NCBI RefSeq assembly: GCF_006442795.2 | Contig: NZ_CP083956.1 | Span: 496,001 to 560,000, forward strand | From: Mesorhizobium sp. B1-1-8 | GTDB lineage: Bacteria; Pseudomonadota; Alphaproteobacteria; Rhizobiales; Rhizobiaceae | DNA length: 64,000 bases | Reading direction: 5' to 3' | In this document: positions 46,815 to 56,570 of the stretch, piece by piece | Numbering within the stretch: the first letter of the stretch is position 1 | Layout: the number at the start of each line of letters is the position of its first letter | Program-made: the position numbers and the translations under genes | The notes under the pieces: generated by a model | What the model saw: only the letters and a program-made list of their open reading frames with translations | Told to the model about the DNA's origin: nothing | The model's database searches: none

Positions 46815-48599
46815 TCAGCCTTCGGCGGGCAGCGTCACCACGAAACGCGCGCCCTTGATTTCGCCGGGCTTGGTGCCGGGGATGTTCTCGGCTGTCAGCG
46901 TGCCGCCATGCGCCTCGACGATCTGGCGGCTGATCGACAGGCCAAGTCCGGAATTCTGGCCGAACGCCTCGCTGGCCGGCCGGTCGGTGTAGAAGCGCTC
47001 GAAGATGCGGTCGATGTTGTCGGCCCTGATGCCCGGGCCATTGTCGTCGACGGTGATGATGTTGAGCTTGCCGGCGCGTGCCAGCGATATGGCGATATGG
47101 CCATGGTCCTCGGGAACGAAGGAGCGCGCGTTCTCGATCAGGTTCGTGATGACCTGGCCGATCCTGAGATCGTGGCCGGTGACGAAATAGCCTTTTGCGC
47201 CTTGCGGCAGCTTGGCGACCTTGAGCTCGATCTCGATCGCCTTCTTGTTGCGCGTCGCCTCGCGCGAGACGGCGATGAGATCGGTGATGAACTTCTTCAG
47301 GTCGACGGTTCCTGCGTCTTCCCGCGCGAGTTCGGCGTCGAGGCGGGAGGCGTCGGAAATGTCGGTGATCAGCCGGTCGAGCCGCCTGACGTCATGCTGG
47401 ATGATCTCCATCAGGCGCGCGCGCGATGCATCGTTTTTCGCCAAAGGCAGCGTTTCGACCGCGCTGCGCAGCGAGGTCAGCGGGTTCTTCAATTCATGCG
47501 ACACATCGGCGGCGAAACTTTCGATCGCCTCGATTCTCGCGTACAGCGCATTCGTCATGTCGCGCACGGCGATCGACAGATTGCCGATCTCGTCCTGGCG
47601 GTCGGAAAAGTCCGGGATCTCCTCGCGGCTCTTGACACCGCGCCGCACCCTGACGGCAGCAGCGGAAAGCCGCCGCAGCGGATTGGCGATGGTGGAGGCA
47701 AGCAGCATCGACAGGATGGCGGTGACCAGCGCGGCGATGCCGAACACGCGCAGGATCGCCTTGCGCTCGGCCGAGACGATCTTGTCGATGTCGCCGCCTT
47801 CGGTCGACAGCATCAGCACGCCGAGCACGGCGCGGAAGCGCTGGATCGGCACCGCCACCGAGACGATCTGCTCGCCCTGCTCGCTCACCCGCACGATGGT
47901 CGACGGGCCGCCGGTCAGCGCCTTGACCACTTCCGGGAAGGCCGCGCCGTTGCCGCCGGGCTGCTCGTGATAGACGGGCAGATCCTTGTTGCGGAAGAAG
48001 TCGAAGACGAATTTCTCGACCCGTTCGACGATGCCGGGCTGCTCGTCGTCGACCGGCGGCAGGTCGTAGCGCAGGATCTGGCCGCGCGAATAGAGATGGC
48101 GCGAATCGAGCAAGAGGTTGGCGTCGCGGTCATAGATGCGGGCGCGGGTGCGCGTCGGCGAGATCAGCCTGCGCAGCACCGGCGCCACGCGCTCCGGGTT
48201 GATCGGGAAATCGAGATTGTCGAGCTGGTCGGAGCCCGGACCGAGGCTTTCGCCGGCCTGCAGCTCGAGCAGCTTTTCCGGATCGATGCTGATCGAATCG
48301 GTCTCGACCGTCGCCGAGGCCGCGATCGCCCCGGCGATGATCTCGCCCTGCGTCATCAGGCTTTCGACGCGCGCGTCGATCAGCCCGTCGCGGAAGGTGT
48401 TGAGGTAGAGAATGCCGGTGACCAGCACGGCGAGGCCGGCCAGGTTGAGGAACAGGATGCGGCGCGTCAGGCTGGAGAAGATGTGATGGCCGAGAAACCG
48501 GCGCATCGGCACCGTGATCCTCGACACGAATGCGGGCACGATTCGTGGCGGACGCCTCGCCGCGCCCGCTCGCCTGCCTCGCTCTACGTCCACTGCCAT
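46815..48599 (-). CDS. chvG: ChvG sensor histidine kinase
   Basis: A 594-residue sensor kinase. Two membrane segments (LFLNLAGLAVLVTGILYL near 50-70 and VFGIAALVTAILSMLLAST near 295-315) bracket a periplasmic domain of about 220 residues. A HAMP domain, the H-box FAADVSHELKNPLTSL and HATPase motifs (NLIENARSF; DDNGPGI; SGLGLSISRQIVEAHGG) follow. ChvG (ExoS in Sinorhizobium) is held inactive by ExoR and responds to acidic or envelope conditions, activating ChvI for succinoglycan, symbiosis and virulence genes. The start at 48599 has weak ribosome-site support; a methionine 31 codons later is an alternative. Confidence 0.95.
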   Translation of the reverse strand: MAVDVERGRRAGAARRPPRIVPAFVSRITVPMRRFLGHHIFSSLTRRILFLNLAGLAVLVTGILYLNTFRDGLIDARVESLMTQGEIIAGAIAASATVETDSISIDPEKLLELQAGESLGPGSDQLDNLDFPINPERVAPVLRRLISPTRTRARIYDRDANLLLDSRHLYSRGQILRYDLPPVDDEQPGIVERVEKFVFDFFRNKDLPVYHEQPGGNGAAFPEVVKALTGGPSTIVRVSEQGEQIVSVAVPIQRFRAVLGVLMLSTEGGDIDKIVSAERKAILRVFGIAALVTAILSMLLASTIANPLRRLSAAAVRVRRGVKSREEIPDFSDRQDEIGNLSIAVRDMTNALYARIEAIESFAADVSHELKNPLTSLRSAVETLPLAKNDASRARLMEIIQHDVRRLDRLITDISDASRLDAELAREDAGTVDLKKFITDLIAVSREATRNKKAIEIELKVAKLPQGAKGYFVTGHDLRIGQVITNLIENARSFVPEDHGHIAISLARAGKLNIITVDDNGPGIRADNIDRIFERFYTDRPASEAFGQNSGLGLSISRQIVEAHGGTLTAENIPGTKPGEIKGARFVVTLPAEG

Positions 48600-48637
48600 C
48601 GAATAGCAGGCCCTGCTTAGTTAGTGAGTAGTGAGTG

Positions 48638-48732
48638 GGCAGTAGGGAATAGAGAAATGGTGGCTGACCGCGACTATGCTTGAGTGGCCGCTCGCATCGT
48701 TCGAAACCGACTACTGACTATTCCCTACTGCC
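48638..48732. repeat. 15-base inverted repeat in the chvI-chvG gap
   Basis: GGCAGTAGGGAATAG (48638-48652) and CTATTCCCTACTGCC (48718-48732) are perfect complements 65 bases apart. Each arm is bordered by simple AGTGAGT / CTACTGC near-repeats. The structure would form in the chvI-chvG transcript, between the chvI stop and the chvG start. Confidence 0.7.
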
Positions 48733-48743
48733 TACTGCCTATC

Positions 48744-49445
48744 TCATGCTTCGCGGAACCGGTACCCGACTCCGTAAAGGGTTTCGATCATCTCGAAGTC
48801 GTCGTCGACGGCTTTGAACTTCTTGCGCAGCCGCTTGATGTGGCTGTCGATGGTCCGGTCGTCGACATAGACCTGCTCATCATAGGCCGAATCCATCAGC
48901 GCATCACGGCTTTTTACCACACCGGGGCGCTGCGCCAGCGAATGCAGGATCAGGAATTCGGTTACCGTCAGCGTCACCGGTTCGCCTTTCCAGGTGCAGG
49001 TGTGGCGCTCCTGGTCCATCACCAGCTGGCCGCGCTCGAGCGAGCGGGCCTGTTGGCTTGGCGCCTTGGCAGCCGCCTCGCGGGCGCTGGTGCGGCGCAG
49101 CACCGCGCGCACCCGCTCGACCAGCAGGCGCTGCGAGAACGGTTTACGGATGAAGTCGTCGGCGCCCATTTTGAGGCCGAACAGCTCGTCGATCTCGTCG
49201 TCCTTCGAGGTCAGGAAGATCACCGGCAGGTCGGATTTCTGCCGCATCCGGCGCAACAGCTCCATCCCGTCCATGCGCGGCATCTTGATATCGAGGATTG
49301 CAAGGTTCGGCGGCCGCGCCGCGAGACCCTCCAGCGCCGACGCGCCATCCGTATAGGTCTCGACGCGGTAGCCCTCGGATTCGAGCGCGATCGACACCGA
49401 AGTCAGAATGTTGCGGTCGTCGTCGACAAGCGCGATTGTTGCCAT
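48744..49445 (-). CDS. chvI: ChvI response regulator
   Basis: A 233-residue OmpR-type regulator. The receiver domain begins [18 protein letters not shown] with the phosphorylated Asp52 in [16 protein letters not shown], and Lys in [16 protein letters not shown]. The winged-helix DNA-binding domain ends [18 protein letters not shown] and GVGYRF. ChvI is phosphorylated by ChvG. The start at 49445 is favoured because family members begin at this point; an ATG six codons upstream (49463) is also preceded by a purine-rich site. It heads the leftward chvI-chvG-hprK group and is divergent from pckA. Confidence 0.96.
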   Translation of the reverse strand: MATIALVDDDRNILTSVSIALESEGYRVETYTDGASALEGLAARPPNLAILDIKMPRMDGMELLRRMRQKSDLPVIFLTSKDDEIDELFGLKMGADDFIRKPFSQRLLVERVRAVLRRTSAREAAAKAPSQQARSLERGQLVMDQERHTCTWKGEPVTLTVTEFLILHSLAQRPGVVKSRDALMDSAYDEQVYVDDRTIDSHIKRLRKKFKAVDDDFEMIETLYGVGYRFREA

Positions 49446-49787
49446 TTCAAGCGGCTCCCTCATGAGCTGTCCCTTCTGTCGTCGAGAAGGGGCTTTTGCA
49501 GGACAAATTGGGTACAAAATGTGGCATAGGCTCCGTCCCAAGTCACGGGCGGCCTGCCGCTACACACGATCGCACCTGTACCGGGATTGGACGAACCCAG
49601 CCTGCCAATCCTTTGGGCAATCTGTGCGATCTTTTGCACATATAAACGATTTAAACAACTTTCAAATTCTTTAAATCGATTAAAGATTTGATATCATTCG
49701 GCTTTTCTGGTTTTCAACTTGCTAGCTCCTTCCGCCGGCTCCGGAAATACCACCGGTTCGATGCGGCAAATCCAGAGAGGAAACTTG
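49446..49787. other. Divergent regulatory region chvI / pckA
   Basis: A 342-base gene-free region carrying both promoters. Its right half (49636-49700) is markedly AT-rich and contains overlapping symmetrical elements listed separately. The left half has no recognised motif. No small gene is seen. Confidence 0.6.
49647..49686. promoter_or_regulatory. Candidate LacI-type (PckR-like) operators upstream of pckA
   Basis: CGATTTAAA at 49647-49655 is the reverse complement of TTTAAATCG at 49670-49678. The right copy is also part of TCTTTAA-ATCGA-TTAAAGA (49668-49686), a perfect 7-base inverted repeat. LacI-family sites often have a central CG as here, and in Sinorhizobium pckA is controlled by the LacI-type PckR; assignment to PckR is inference. 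Confidence 0.45.
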
Positions 49788-51398
49788 ATGTCGGAAGCCG
49801 GCAAACGCAACCCCGACTGCGCTATCGACGCGATCGGCCTGAAGACAACCGGCACGGTGCGCTATAATTTCGGTGCCGCCGAACTCTATGAGGAGGCGCT
49901 CCGCCGCGGCGAGGCCAGGCTGACGGCGCATGGCGCGCTGCTTGCCGAAACCGGCCAGCACACCGGCCGCTCGCCGAAGGACAAGTTCGTCGTGCGCGAC
50001 GACGCGACCGACCGCCAGGTCTGGTGGGACAACAACAAGGCGATCTCGCCGGCGCAGTTCGAGGCGCTTTATGCCGATTTCCGCGCCCATGCGGTGGGCA
50101 GGGACCTTTACGTGCAGGACCTGATCGGCGGCGCCGACGCCGATCTGAAGCTGCCGACCCGGGTCGTCACCGAATTTGCCTGGCATTCGCTGTTCATCCG
50201 CAATCTCCTGATCCGCCCCGAAGCCGCGGAGCTCGAGCATTTCGTGCCGCAAATGACGATCATCGACCTGCCATCCTTCCGCGCCGATCCGACCCGCCAT
50301 GGCACCCGCACCGAAACGGTGATCGCCGTCGATCTCACGCGCAAGATCGTGCTGATCGGCGGCACCTCCTATGCCGGCGAGATGAAGAAGTCGGTGTTCA
50401 CCATGCTGAACTACCTGCTGCCGGAAAAGGGCGTGATGCCCATGCACTGCTCGGCCAATGAAGGACTGGCCGGCGATGCGGCCGTCTTCTTCGGCCTGTC
50501 GGGAACCGGCAAGACGACGCTGTCGGCCGACCCGTCGCGCACCCTGATCGGCGATGACGAGCATGGCTGGGGTCCGCACGGCATCTTCAATTTCGAAGGC
50601 GGGTGCTATGCCAAGACGATCAGGCTCTCGGCCGAGGCCGAGCCGGAGATATACGCCACCACCCAGCGCTTCGGCACGGTGCTGGAAAATGTCGTGCTCG
50701 ACGCCGACCGCATGCCGGATTTCAACGACGGCAGCCTCACCGAAAATACCCGTTGCGCCTATCCGCTGGATTACATTCCCAATGCCTCGAGGACCGGCCG
50801 CGCCGGCCATCCGAAGAACATCATCATGCTGACCGCCGATGCCTTCGGCGTCATGCCGCCGATCGCCAGGCTGACGCCGGCGCAGGCGATGTATCACTTC
50901 CTATCCGGCTATACGGCAAAGGTCGCCGGCACCGAGAAGGGCGTCACCGAACCGGAAGCGACGTTCTCGACCTGCTTCGGCGCGCCCTTCATGCCGCGCC
51001 ACCCGTCGGAATACGGCAATCTGCTGCGCCAGCTGATCGCCGGCCACCGCGTCGACTGCTGGCTGGTCAATACCGGCTGGACCGGCGGCGCCTACGGCAC
51101 CGGCCGCCGCATGCCGATCAAGGTGACGCGCGCTTTGCTTGGCGCCGCCCTCGACGGCTCGCTGAACGCGGCCGAATTCCGCACCGACGCCAATTTCGGC
51201 TTCGAGGTGCCGGTGGCGGTTGCGGGCGTCGACAGCGCCATCCTCGACCCGCGCTCGACCTGGGCCGACAAGCCGGCCTACGACCGGCAGGCCTCCAGGC
51301 TCGTCAACATGTTCACCGTCAACTTCGAGAAATTCGAGCGCCACGTCGACGCAGCCATCCTGGGAGCGGCTCCGCATTTGCAGGAGGCGGCCGAATAG
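49788..51398 (+). CDS. pckA: Phosphoenolpyruvate carboxykinase (ATP)
   Basis: A 536-residue enzyme that decarboxylates and phosphorylates oxaloacetate to PEP, the first step of gluconeogenesis from dicarboxylates. The kinase loop is GLSGTGKT at 236-243, with [10 protein letters not shown] (metal-binding acids) at about 254-263; [10 protein letters not shown] near residue 60 and NTGWTGG-type sequence [13 protein letters not shown] near 420 bind substrate. AGAGAGGAAAC precedes the ATG at 49788; upstream in-frame ATGs lack homology. Its divergence from chvI-chvG is conserved in rhizobia. Length and all key residues are normal. Confidence 0.98.
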   Translation: MSEAGKRNPDCAIDAIGLKTTGTVRYNFGAAELYEEALRRGEARLTAHGALLAETGQHTGRSPKDKFVVRDDATDRQVWWDNNKAISPAQFEALYADFRAHAVGRDLYVQDLIGGADADLKLPTRVVTEFAWHSLFIRNLLIRPEAAELEHFVPQMTIIDLPSFRADPTRHGTRTETVIAVDLTRKIVLIGGTSYAGEMKKSVFTMLNYLLPEKGVMPMHCSANEGLAGDAAVFFGLSGTGKTTLSADPSRTLIGDDEHGWGPHGIFNFEGGCYAKTIRLSAEAEPEIYATTQRFGTVLENVVLDADRMPDFNDGSLTENTRCAYPLDYIPNASRTGRAGHPKNIIMLTADAFGVMPPIARLTPAQAMYHFLSGYTAKVAGTEKGVTEPEATFSTCFGAPFMPRHPSEYGNLLRQLIAGHRVDCWLVNTGWTGGAYGTGRRMPIKVTRALLGAALDGSLNAAEFRTDANFGFEVPVAVAGVDSAILDPRSTWADKPAYDRQASRLVNMFTVNFEKFERHVDAAILGAAPHLQEAAE

Positions 51399-51441
51399 CC
51401 GCGGCTCGATCGGGACGTCAGCCTTTGCCTAGGCCACCGCG

Positions 51442-51912
51442 TCAGCGCTTCCAGAAATCGCGGTGCGGTGCGAGCAGCTCGTCCGCGATTTCGGGGAAGG
51501 GGCCAAAAACCTCGATCTTTTTCTGACCGGAGTCGAGCACGCTGCGCGAAGAAAGGCTCATCGTCGGATTCTGTGCATGATCCCCGGTGAGCGCCAGAAG
51601 CTCAGTCTCCTCGAAGCCGTAGACCAGCCGGCCGATATTCGCCCAGTAGAGCGTCCCGGTGCACATCGCGCAGGGCTCGCCGGTTGAGACCAGCGTGCAT
51701 TGCCACAGGAACTCTGGCTCGTAGGCAGCCGCCGCGCGCCGGGCCAGTTCGGTCTCGGCATGGCGCACCGTGTCGAGATTGCCCTGCCGCATCAGCACGC
51801 GATCGTCCGGCCCGACCAGCACGCAGCCGAATGGATGATGCCCATGTGCCGCTGCCTCGCGCGCGATGGCGTCGGCAGATCGGAGATGGGCAAGCATTTG
51901 ATCGCGGGTCAT
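51442..51912 (-). CDS. Nucleoside/cytidine deaminase-family protein
   Basis: A 156-residue zinc deaminase. HAETELARRA at about 51-60 provides the zinc histidine and the catalytic glutamate, and GEPCAMCTGTLYWAN at about 78-92 the two zinc cysteines. The spacing and YWANIGRLVYGFEE fit the tRNA-adenosine/guanine deaminase branch of the family; tRNA deaminase TadA usually has a different C terminus, so a free-base or nucleoside substrate such as guanine is more likely. The last residues contain FPEIADELLAPHRDFWKR. It is convergent with pckA, 43 bases apart. Confidence 0.85.
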   Translation of the reverse strand: MTRDQMLAHLRSADAIAREAAAHGHHPFGCVLVGPDDRVLMRQGNLDTVRHAETELARRAAAAYEPEFLWQCTLVSTGEPCAMCTGTLYWANIGRLVYGFEETELLALTGDHAQNPTMSLSSRSVLDSGQKKIEVFGPFPEIADELLAPHRDFWKR

Positions 51913-52012
51913 GGCAAAATCCTATCACGCCGACGCACCTGTGTCCTCGCGTGTCCTTCTCGGCTTGCGTCCGGGCCTTTTCTTTTTGCCGTCGCCACGT
52001 CATGACTGACGC

Positions 52013-52447
52013 ATGAGTGCCGACGACATCATCATCGCCGACGAAGCGGTCATCCATCCGGGCGATCTGCATGAGGATTTCATCCGCTCCTCCGGCCCGG
52101 GCGGCCAGAACGTCAACAAGGTGGCCACCGCCGTGCAATTGCGCTTCGATGCCGCCAACGCGCAGGGCCTGTCGGAGCGCGTGCGCCAGCGCGCCATCAA
52201 GCTTGCCGGCCAGCGCGCCACCAAGGACGGCGTCATCGTCATCGAGGCGGGGCGCTTCCGCACTCAGGAGCAGAACCGCGCCGACGCCCGCGCCAGGCTG
52301 ACGGCGCTAGTCGCCAAGGCCGCCGAACCGCCGCCGCCGCCACGCAAGAAGACGAAGCCGTCGAAGGGCGCTATCGAGCGCCGCCTGAAGACCAAGGCCG
52401 GGCGTTCGACCGTCAAGCGGCTGCGCGGACGGGTCGAGGGCGATTGA
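52013..52447 (+). CDS. arfB: Alternative ribosome-rescue factor ArfB (release-factor-like hydrolase)
   Basis: A 144-residue peptidyl-tRNA hydrolase that frees ribosomes stalled without a stop codon. The catalytic GGQ is at 30-32 in SSGPGGQNVNK, and the C-terminal tail is rich in Lys/Arg (RKKTKPSKGAIERRLKTKAG), as needed to enter the empty mRNA channel. No stop-codon recognition domain is present, distinguishing it from RF1/RF2. The start is the first ATG at 52013. It is divergent from the deaminase gene and precedes alkB by 55 bases. Confidence 0.93.
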   Translation: MSADDIIIADEAVIHPGDLHEDFIRSSGPGGQNVNKVATAVQLRFDAANAQGLSERVRQRAIKLAGQRATKDGVIVIEAGRFRTQEQNRADARARLTALVAKAAEPPPPPRKKTKPSKGAIERRLKTKAGRSTVKRLRGRVEGD

Positions 52448-52502
52448 GGGGTCCATAGGCGGAACGACTGCTTTCGGGTCGCCGCATTTGCCGGTTGATG
52501 GC

Positions 52503-53162
52503 ATGCTTGGTGAGTCAATCGGATCGCATCCCATGCTCGTCTTGCCCAAGGGCGTCCGCCATATGCCGGGTTATCTTTCGCGCGCCGCCCAGGAGGCGCT
52601 GGTGGAAGAGGTGAGGAAAGTGGTGCAGGCGGCACCGCTCTACGTGCCGGCCATGCCGCGCACCGGCAAGGAAATGAGTGTGCGCATGACCAATTGCGGA
52701 ACGCTCGGCTGGGTCACCGACAGGGAGCGGGGCTATCGCTACCAGCCGACGCACCCGCTGACGGGTGAACCCTGGCCGCCGATCCCCGAGATGCTGATGC
52801 AATTGTGGCGCGAAGTCTCTGCCTATCAGCATCCGCCGGAGGCCTGCCTCGTCAATTTCTACTCGAGCGACGCAAAGATGGGCCTGCACCAGGATCGCGA
52901 CGAGGAGGATTTCGAGGCACCGGTGGTCTCGGTATCGCTGGGCGACGACTGCCAGTTCCGGGTCGGCCAGACGACGCGCGACGGCGCCACAAAATCGTTC
53001 AGGCTGAGAAGCGGCGATGTCGTGGTGCTGGGTGGCGAGGGCCGCCTCGCTTTTCACGGCGTCGACCGCATCTATCCCGCCACCTCGGCGCTGCTGAAGA
53101 ATGGCGGCCGGATCAACCTGACGCTGCGGCGGGTGACGGCGCCTGGCTCAGCGATAACATGA
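52503..53162 (+). CDS. alkB: AlkB-type Fe(II)/2-oxoglutarate DNA-repair dioxygenase
   Basis: A 219-residue dioxygenase that oxidatively removes methyl groups from N1-methyladenine and N3-methylcytosine. Iron ligands are His119 and Asp121 in LHQDRDE and His175 in AFHGVDR; the 2-oxoglutarate arginines are in RINLTLRR near residues 193-200. NFYSSDAKMGLHQ and VSVSLGDDCQFRVG are family blocks. Neither candidate start (ATG 52503 or 52533) has a strong ribosome site; 52503 is used here, and a TTG at 52488 is also open. No ada-type gene is adjacent. Confidence 0.9.
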   Translation: MLGESIGSHPMLVLPKGVRHMPGYLSRAAQEALVEEVRKVVQAAPLYVPAMPRTGKEMSVRMTNCGTLGWVTDRERGYRYQPTHPLTGEPWPPIPEMLMQLWREVSAYQHPPEACLVNFYSSDAKMGLHQDRDEEDFEAPVVSVSLGDDCQFRVGQTTRDGATKSFRLRSGDVVVLGGEGRLAFHGVDRIYPATSALLKNGGRINLTLRRVTAPGSAIT

Positions 53163-53210
53163 TCTTAAGGACAGAGGGACTACGAAGAAGCAGCAAAAGC
53201 CGAGATCGTC

Positions 53211-54425
53211 ATGGAATCCAGCCGGAACAGGAACCGAAGCCTCGCTGATGTGGCTATCGTGACCGTGACCGCGATTGTCGCCCTCTGGATGGCCAGGTAT
53301 TACTTGCGTACATTGTGGACCCTTGGTCCGAACGGCTTTTCAGAACTCTCGCGAACCCTTCCCTACTGGGATTTCAGCAATCTCTGGGCCGGCTCCCGGA
53401 TGGCCATCGAGGGTCATGTCGCCCTTCTGTTTGACGTGGATGCCTATCGGGCGGCATTGCGCGGTATTTTCTCGCCCCATCTGCCAAATCAGGAATGGAG
53501 CTATCCGCCGAGCATCCTTTTGCTTGGCGCGCCTCTCGCGACCTTGCCGATCCTGCCCGCTTATCTGATCTGGACCTTTGGCACAATTTTATGCCTCTGG
53601 CTGGCAATCCGGCCGCTGAAACTGGGTGGTTTCGCCGAACTGGTCGTCGTCTTCAGTCCCGCCGTCGTCATGAATGCGGTTTTTGGCCAGAACGGCGCGC
53701 TGACAACTGCCCTGCTGATCGCGGGCCTCGCCGCGGCGCCAAGGCGACCGCTGCTGGCGGGTGTCCTGTTCGGCTTGCTGACGATCAAGCCGCATCTTGG
53801 CATTCTCGTGCCTTTCTGCCTGCTCGCCAGCGGCAATTGGCGGGCCATTTTTGCTGCCGCAGCGACCACGGTCGCGATCATCGTCGCCACCGGCCTGTTT
53901 TTCGGCTTCGATGTCTGGTCGAATTTTCTCACTGAGACCAGGCCGTTGATGACCGGGATCATGGAGGCACCTTTTCCGCAGCCCTATCAGTCCAATGCGG
54001 TAACCGTGTTCTTCACGGCGCGAGCCGCCGGCCTTGGCCTTGCGGCCGCTTATGCAATACAGGCGATCGCGAGCGCTGCCGCCATCGCCGCCGTGATCTG
54101 GCTCTGGCGGCCGGGACAACAGGTCGAGCATCGTGAAAGGGTGGTGCTTACCGCCGTTCTTGCCATTCTTGCCACGCCCTACGGCTACACCTACGACACG
54201 GTCAGTGTCGCCGTCGCGGTTGCCCTGTTGTCCACAATGGTTTCGCGGCCTCCGGGACTTCTGCTCGCGATCTGTTGGCTCTACGCTTTTGTTTCGCACA
54301 TCTTGTACAGCGTCGGGTTTTGCCTCGGGGTTCTGGTGCCGCTGTTTCTCGCCGCGTGGATGCTGTTTTCGATATGGACGAGAGGCCGGAAGGCTGAAAT
54401 CTCCAGAGAGCCGTCGCTGGCGTAG
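53211..54425 (+). CDS. GT87-like polytopic membrane glycosyltransferase
   Basis: A 404-residue membrane protein with about ten hydrophobic segments. It resembles DUF2029/GT87 mannosyltransferase-like proteins: an early WDFSNLWAGSRMA with acidic residues after the first membrane helix, WSYPPSILLLGAPLA, NGALTTALLIAGLA, and GLLTIKPHLGILVPFCLL. Such enzymes use polyprenyl-phosphate sugars at the membrane face; donor and acceptor here are unknown. It begins 48 bases after alkB, with the ATG at 53211 poorly supported by any ribosome site, and converges with coaA. Confidence 0.75.
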   Translation: MESSRNRNRSLADVAIVTVTAIVALWMARYYLRTLWTLGPNGFSELSRTLPYWDFSNLWAGSRMAIEGHVALLFDVDAYRAALRGIFSPHLPNQEWSYPPSILLLGAPLATLPILPAYLIWTFGTILCLWLAIRPLKLGGFAELVVVFSPAVVMNAVFGQNGALTTALLIAGLAAAPRRPLLAGVLFGLLTIKPHLGILVPFCLLASGNWRAIFAAAATTVAIIVATGLFFGFDVWSNFLTETRPLMTGIMEAPFPQPYQSNAVTVFFTARAAGLGLAAAYAIQAIASAAAIAAVIWLWRPGQQVEHRERVVLTAVLAILATPYGYTYDTVSVAVAVALLSTMVSRPPGLLLAICWLYAFVSHILYSVGFCLGVLVPLFLAAWMLFSIWTRGRKAEISREPSLA

Positions 54426-54462
54426 CGGTTCAGGGCTGCAGCCGATCCACGGCGCGGCGGCC

Positions 54463-55422
54463 TCAAAGCTTTCTGAGCGCCACTTCCTCGACCAGATGGT
54501 TGGCGCCCTTGCGCAGGATGAGGTCGGCGCGCGCCCGTGTCGGCACGATGTTCTCGCGCAGGTTCTTCAGATTGATGTTGGCCCACAGGCCTTCGGCGAT
54601 GGCGCGCGCGGCATCTTCCGAGAGTTGCGAATAACGGTGGAAGAAAGAGTCCGGGTTGCGGAAGGCGGTCTCGCGCAGCCGCATGAAGCGCTGGATGTAC
54701 CACTGATGGATCAGCTTCTCGTCGGCATCGATATAGATGGCGAAGTCAAAGAAGTCGGACAGGAACGGCACGATCTTGCCGTCCTTCGGCAATTTGCCCG
54801 GCTGCAGCACGTTGATGCCTTCGAAGATCAGTATGTCCGGCCTGTCGATGGTGACGAACTCGCCGGGGATGACGTCATAGGTCAGGTGCGAATAGACCGG
54901 CGCGCGGACATCGCGTTGCGCCGACTTGATGCCGGACAGGAATCTCAGCAGCGCGCCGACGTCGTAGCTTTCCGGGAAGCCCTTGCGCTCCATCAGGTTC
55001 TCGCGGCGCAGGATCTCGTTTGGCAGGAGGAAACCGTCCGTGGTGATGAGATCGACTTTGGGGCTCGACGGCCAGCGCGCCAGAAGTTCCTTGAGCACGC
55101 GCGCCGTGGTCGATTTGCCGACCGCGACCGAGCCGGCGATGCCGATGATGAACGGCGTCTTCGCCGTTTCCCCGGCATTGAAGAAGGCCTGGCGCTGCCT
55201 GAACAGAAGCTGGCTCGCCTCGACATGCGCCGAGAGCAGCCGCGACAGCGACAGATAGATGCGCTTGACCTCTTCCAGGTCGACCGGGTCGTTGAGCGAC
55301 CGCAGCCGATCGATCTCCTCCTCGGTCAGGGTCAGCGGCGTGTCGGCGCGGAATTGCGACCATTGTTCGGCCGAGAAGAAGCGATAGGGGGAATATTTCT
55401 CGGTAGGAGCAAGCTGGTCCAT
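54463..55422 (-). CDS. coaA: Pantothenate kinase, type I
   Basis: A 319-residue enzyme that phosphorylates pantothenate, the first and controlled step of CoA synthesis. The P-loop is [12 protein letters not shown] at 97-108; [13 protein letters not shown] and [11 protein letters not shown] follow, and the acidic loop [11 protein letters not shown] and [14 protein letters not shown] complete the type I pattern. The ATG at 55422 is preceded by GGAG in CAGGAGACTCG. It lies 23 bases after hisE as the last gene of the his operon, a conserved rhizobial arrangement. Confidence 0.97.
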   Translation of the reverse strand: MDQLAPTEKYSPYRFFSAEQWSQFRADTPLTLTEEEIDRLRSLNDPVDLEEVKRIYLSLSRLLSAHVEASQLLFRQRQAFFNAGETAKTPFIIGIAGSVAVGKSTTARVLKELLARWPSSPKVDLITTDGFLLPNEILRRENLMERKGFPESYDVGALLRFLSGIKSAQRDVRAPVYSHLTYDVIPGEFVTIDRPDILIFEGINVLQPGKLPKDGKIVPFLSDFFDFAIYIDADEKLIHQWYIQRFMRLRETAFRNPDSFFHRYSQLSEDAARAIAEGLWANINLKNLRENIVPTRARADLILRKGANHLVEEVALRKL

Positions 55423-55445
55423 CGAGTCTCCTGCCCTCCTCGCCG

Positions 55446-55769
55446 TCAATCCCGTGGCCGGGATGCCTTTTCGGCGACACCCGAGCGGCTGGTGCGGCCC
55501 TCGAGCTCCTTCAGCACGTCGTCCAGCGCGATGCCGGCTATGCCGAGGACGACCAGCCAATGATATATAAGATCGGCGCTCTCCGAAACGAGGGCCTGTC
55601 TGTCGCCGCGAATAGCGGCGATCACCGCTTCGACCGCTTCCTCGCCGAGCTTCTGCGCCGCCTTGTCCATGCCCTTGGCGAACAGCTTCGCCGTCCACGA
55701 GTCCGGATCGCCGGAATGGGCGCGCTGATGGATGATGGTTTCCAGCTCGGCGAGCGAAAATTGAGCCAT
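55446..55769 (-). CDS. hisE: Phosphoribosyl-ATP diphosphatase
   Basis: A 107-residue all-helical hydrolase of the MazG-related fold that converts phosphoribosyl-ATP to phosphoribosyl-AMP in histidine synthesis. [17 protein letters not shown] holds the metal-binding glutamates and [12 protein letters not shown] the aspartate. A hisI domain is not fused and hisI is not in the window. It starts nine bases after hisF stops. Confidence 0.95.
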   Translation of the reverse strand: MAQFSLAELETIIHQRAHSGDPDSWTAKLFAKGMDKAAQKLGEEAVEAVIAAIRGDRQALVSESADLIYHWLVVLGIAGIALDDVLKELEGRTSRSGVAEKASRPRD

Positions 55770-55778
55770 ATTAGCCGT

Positions 55779-56570
55779 TTAAGTCCGATGAACGGCCGAG
55801 TCCAGCCGCATCGGCAGCCCGGCCCTGGCCATGTGCGCCTTGGCCTCGGCGATCGTGTAGGTGCCGAAATGGAAGATCGATGCGGCAAGCACCGCGCCGG
55901 CATGGCCGTCGCGGATGCCCTCCACCAGATGATCGAGCGTGCCTACGCCGCCCGAGGCGATCACCGGAACGCGCACCGCGTCCGCTACCGCGCGGGTCAA
56001 CGCGATGTCGTAGCCGGCCTTGGTGCCGTCGCGGTCCATCGACGTCAAAAGGATTTCGCCGGCGCCGCGTTCGACCATGCGCCTGGCGAAGTCGACGGCA
56101 TCGATGCCCGTCCTCTCGCGCCCGCCATGGGTGAAGATCTCCCAGTGGTCGGCCGCGCCTTGCGCCGACACCTTCTTGGCGTCGATTGCCACGACAATGC
56201 ACTGGTTGCCGAACTTGTCGGCGGCTTCCGCGACGAAATCCGGGTTCTTCACCGCCGCCGTGTTGATCGACACCTTGTCGGCGCCGGCCAGAAGCAGCTT
56301 GCGGATATCGGCAACCTGGCGCACGCCGCCGCCGACGGTGAGCGGCATGAAGCACTGCTCGGCCGTGCGGGCGACGACGTCGAAGATCGTCTCGCGATTG
56401 TCCGAAGATGCGGTGATGTCGAGAAAGCAAAGCTCGTCGGCGCCGGCCGCGTCATAGGCCTTGGCGGCCTCGACCGGGTCGCCGGCATCGACCAGATCGA
56501 CGAAATTGACGCCCTTCACCACACGGCCGTTCTTGACGTCGAGGCAAGGAATGACGCGGGCCTTCAGCAT
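55779..56570 (-). CDS. hisF: Imidazole glycerol phosphate synthase subunit HisF
   Basis: A 263-residue TIM barrel that uses ammonia from HisH to make IGP and [21 protein letters not shown] carries catalytic Asp11 and [15 protein letters not shown] the second aspartate; the phosphate loops are [11 protein letters not shown] and [13 protein letters not shown]. The ATG at 56570-56568 shares one base with the arginase-family stop (TGATG), so translation is coupled. Family length is normal. Confidence 0.97.
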   Translation of the reverse strand: MLKARVIPCLDVKNGRVVKGVNFVDLVDAGDPVEAAKAYDAAGADELCFLDITASSDNRETIFDVVARTAEQCFMPLTVGGGVRQVADIRKLLLAGADKVSINTAAVKNPDFVAEAADKFGNQCIVVAIDAKKVSAQGAADHWEIFTHGGRERTGIDAVDFARRMVERGAGEILLTSMDRDGTKAGYDIALTRAVADAVRVPVIASGGVGTLDHLVEGIRDGHAGAVLAASIFHFGTYTIAEAKAHMARAGLPMRLDSAVHRT

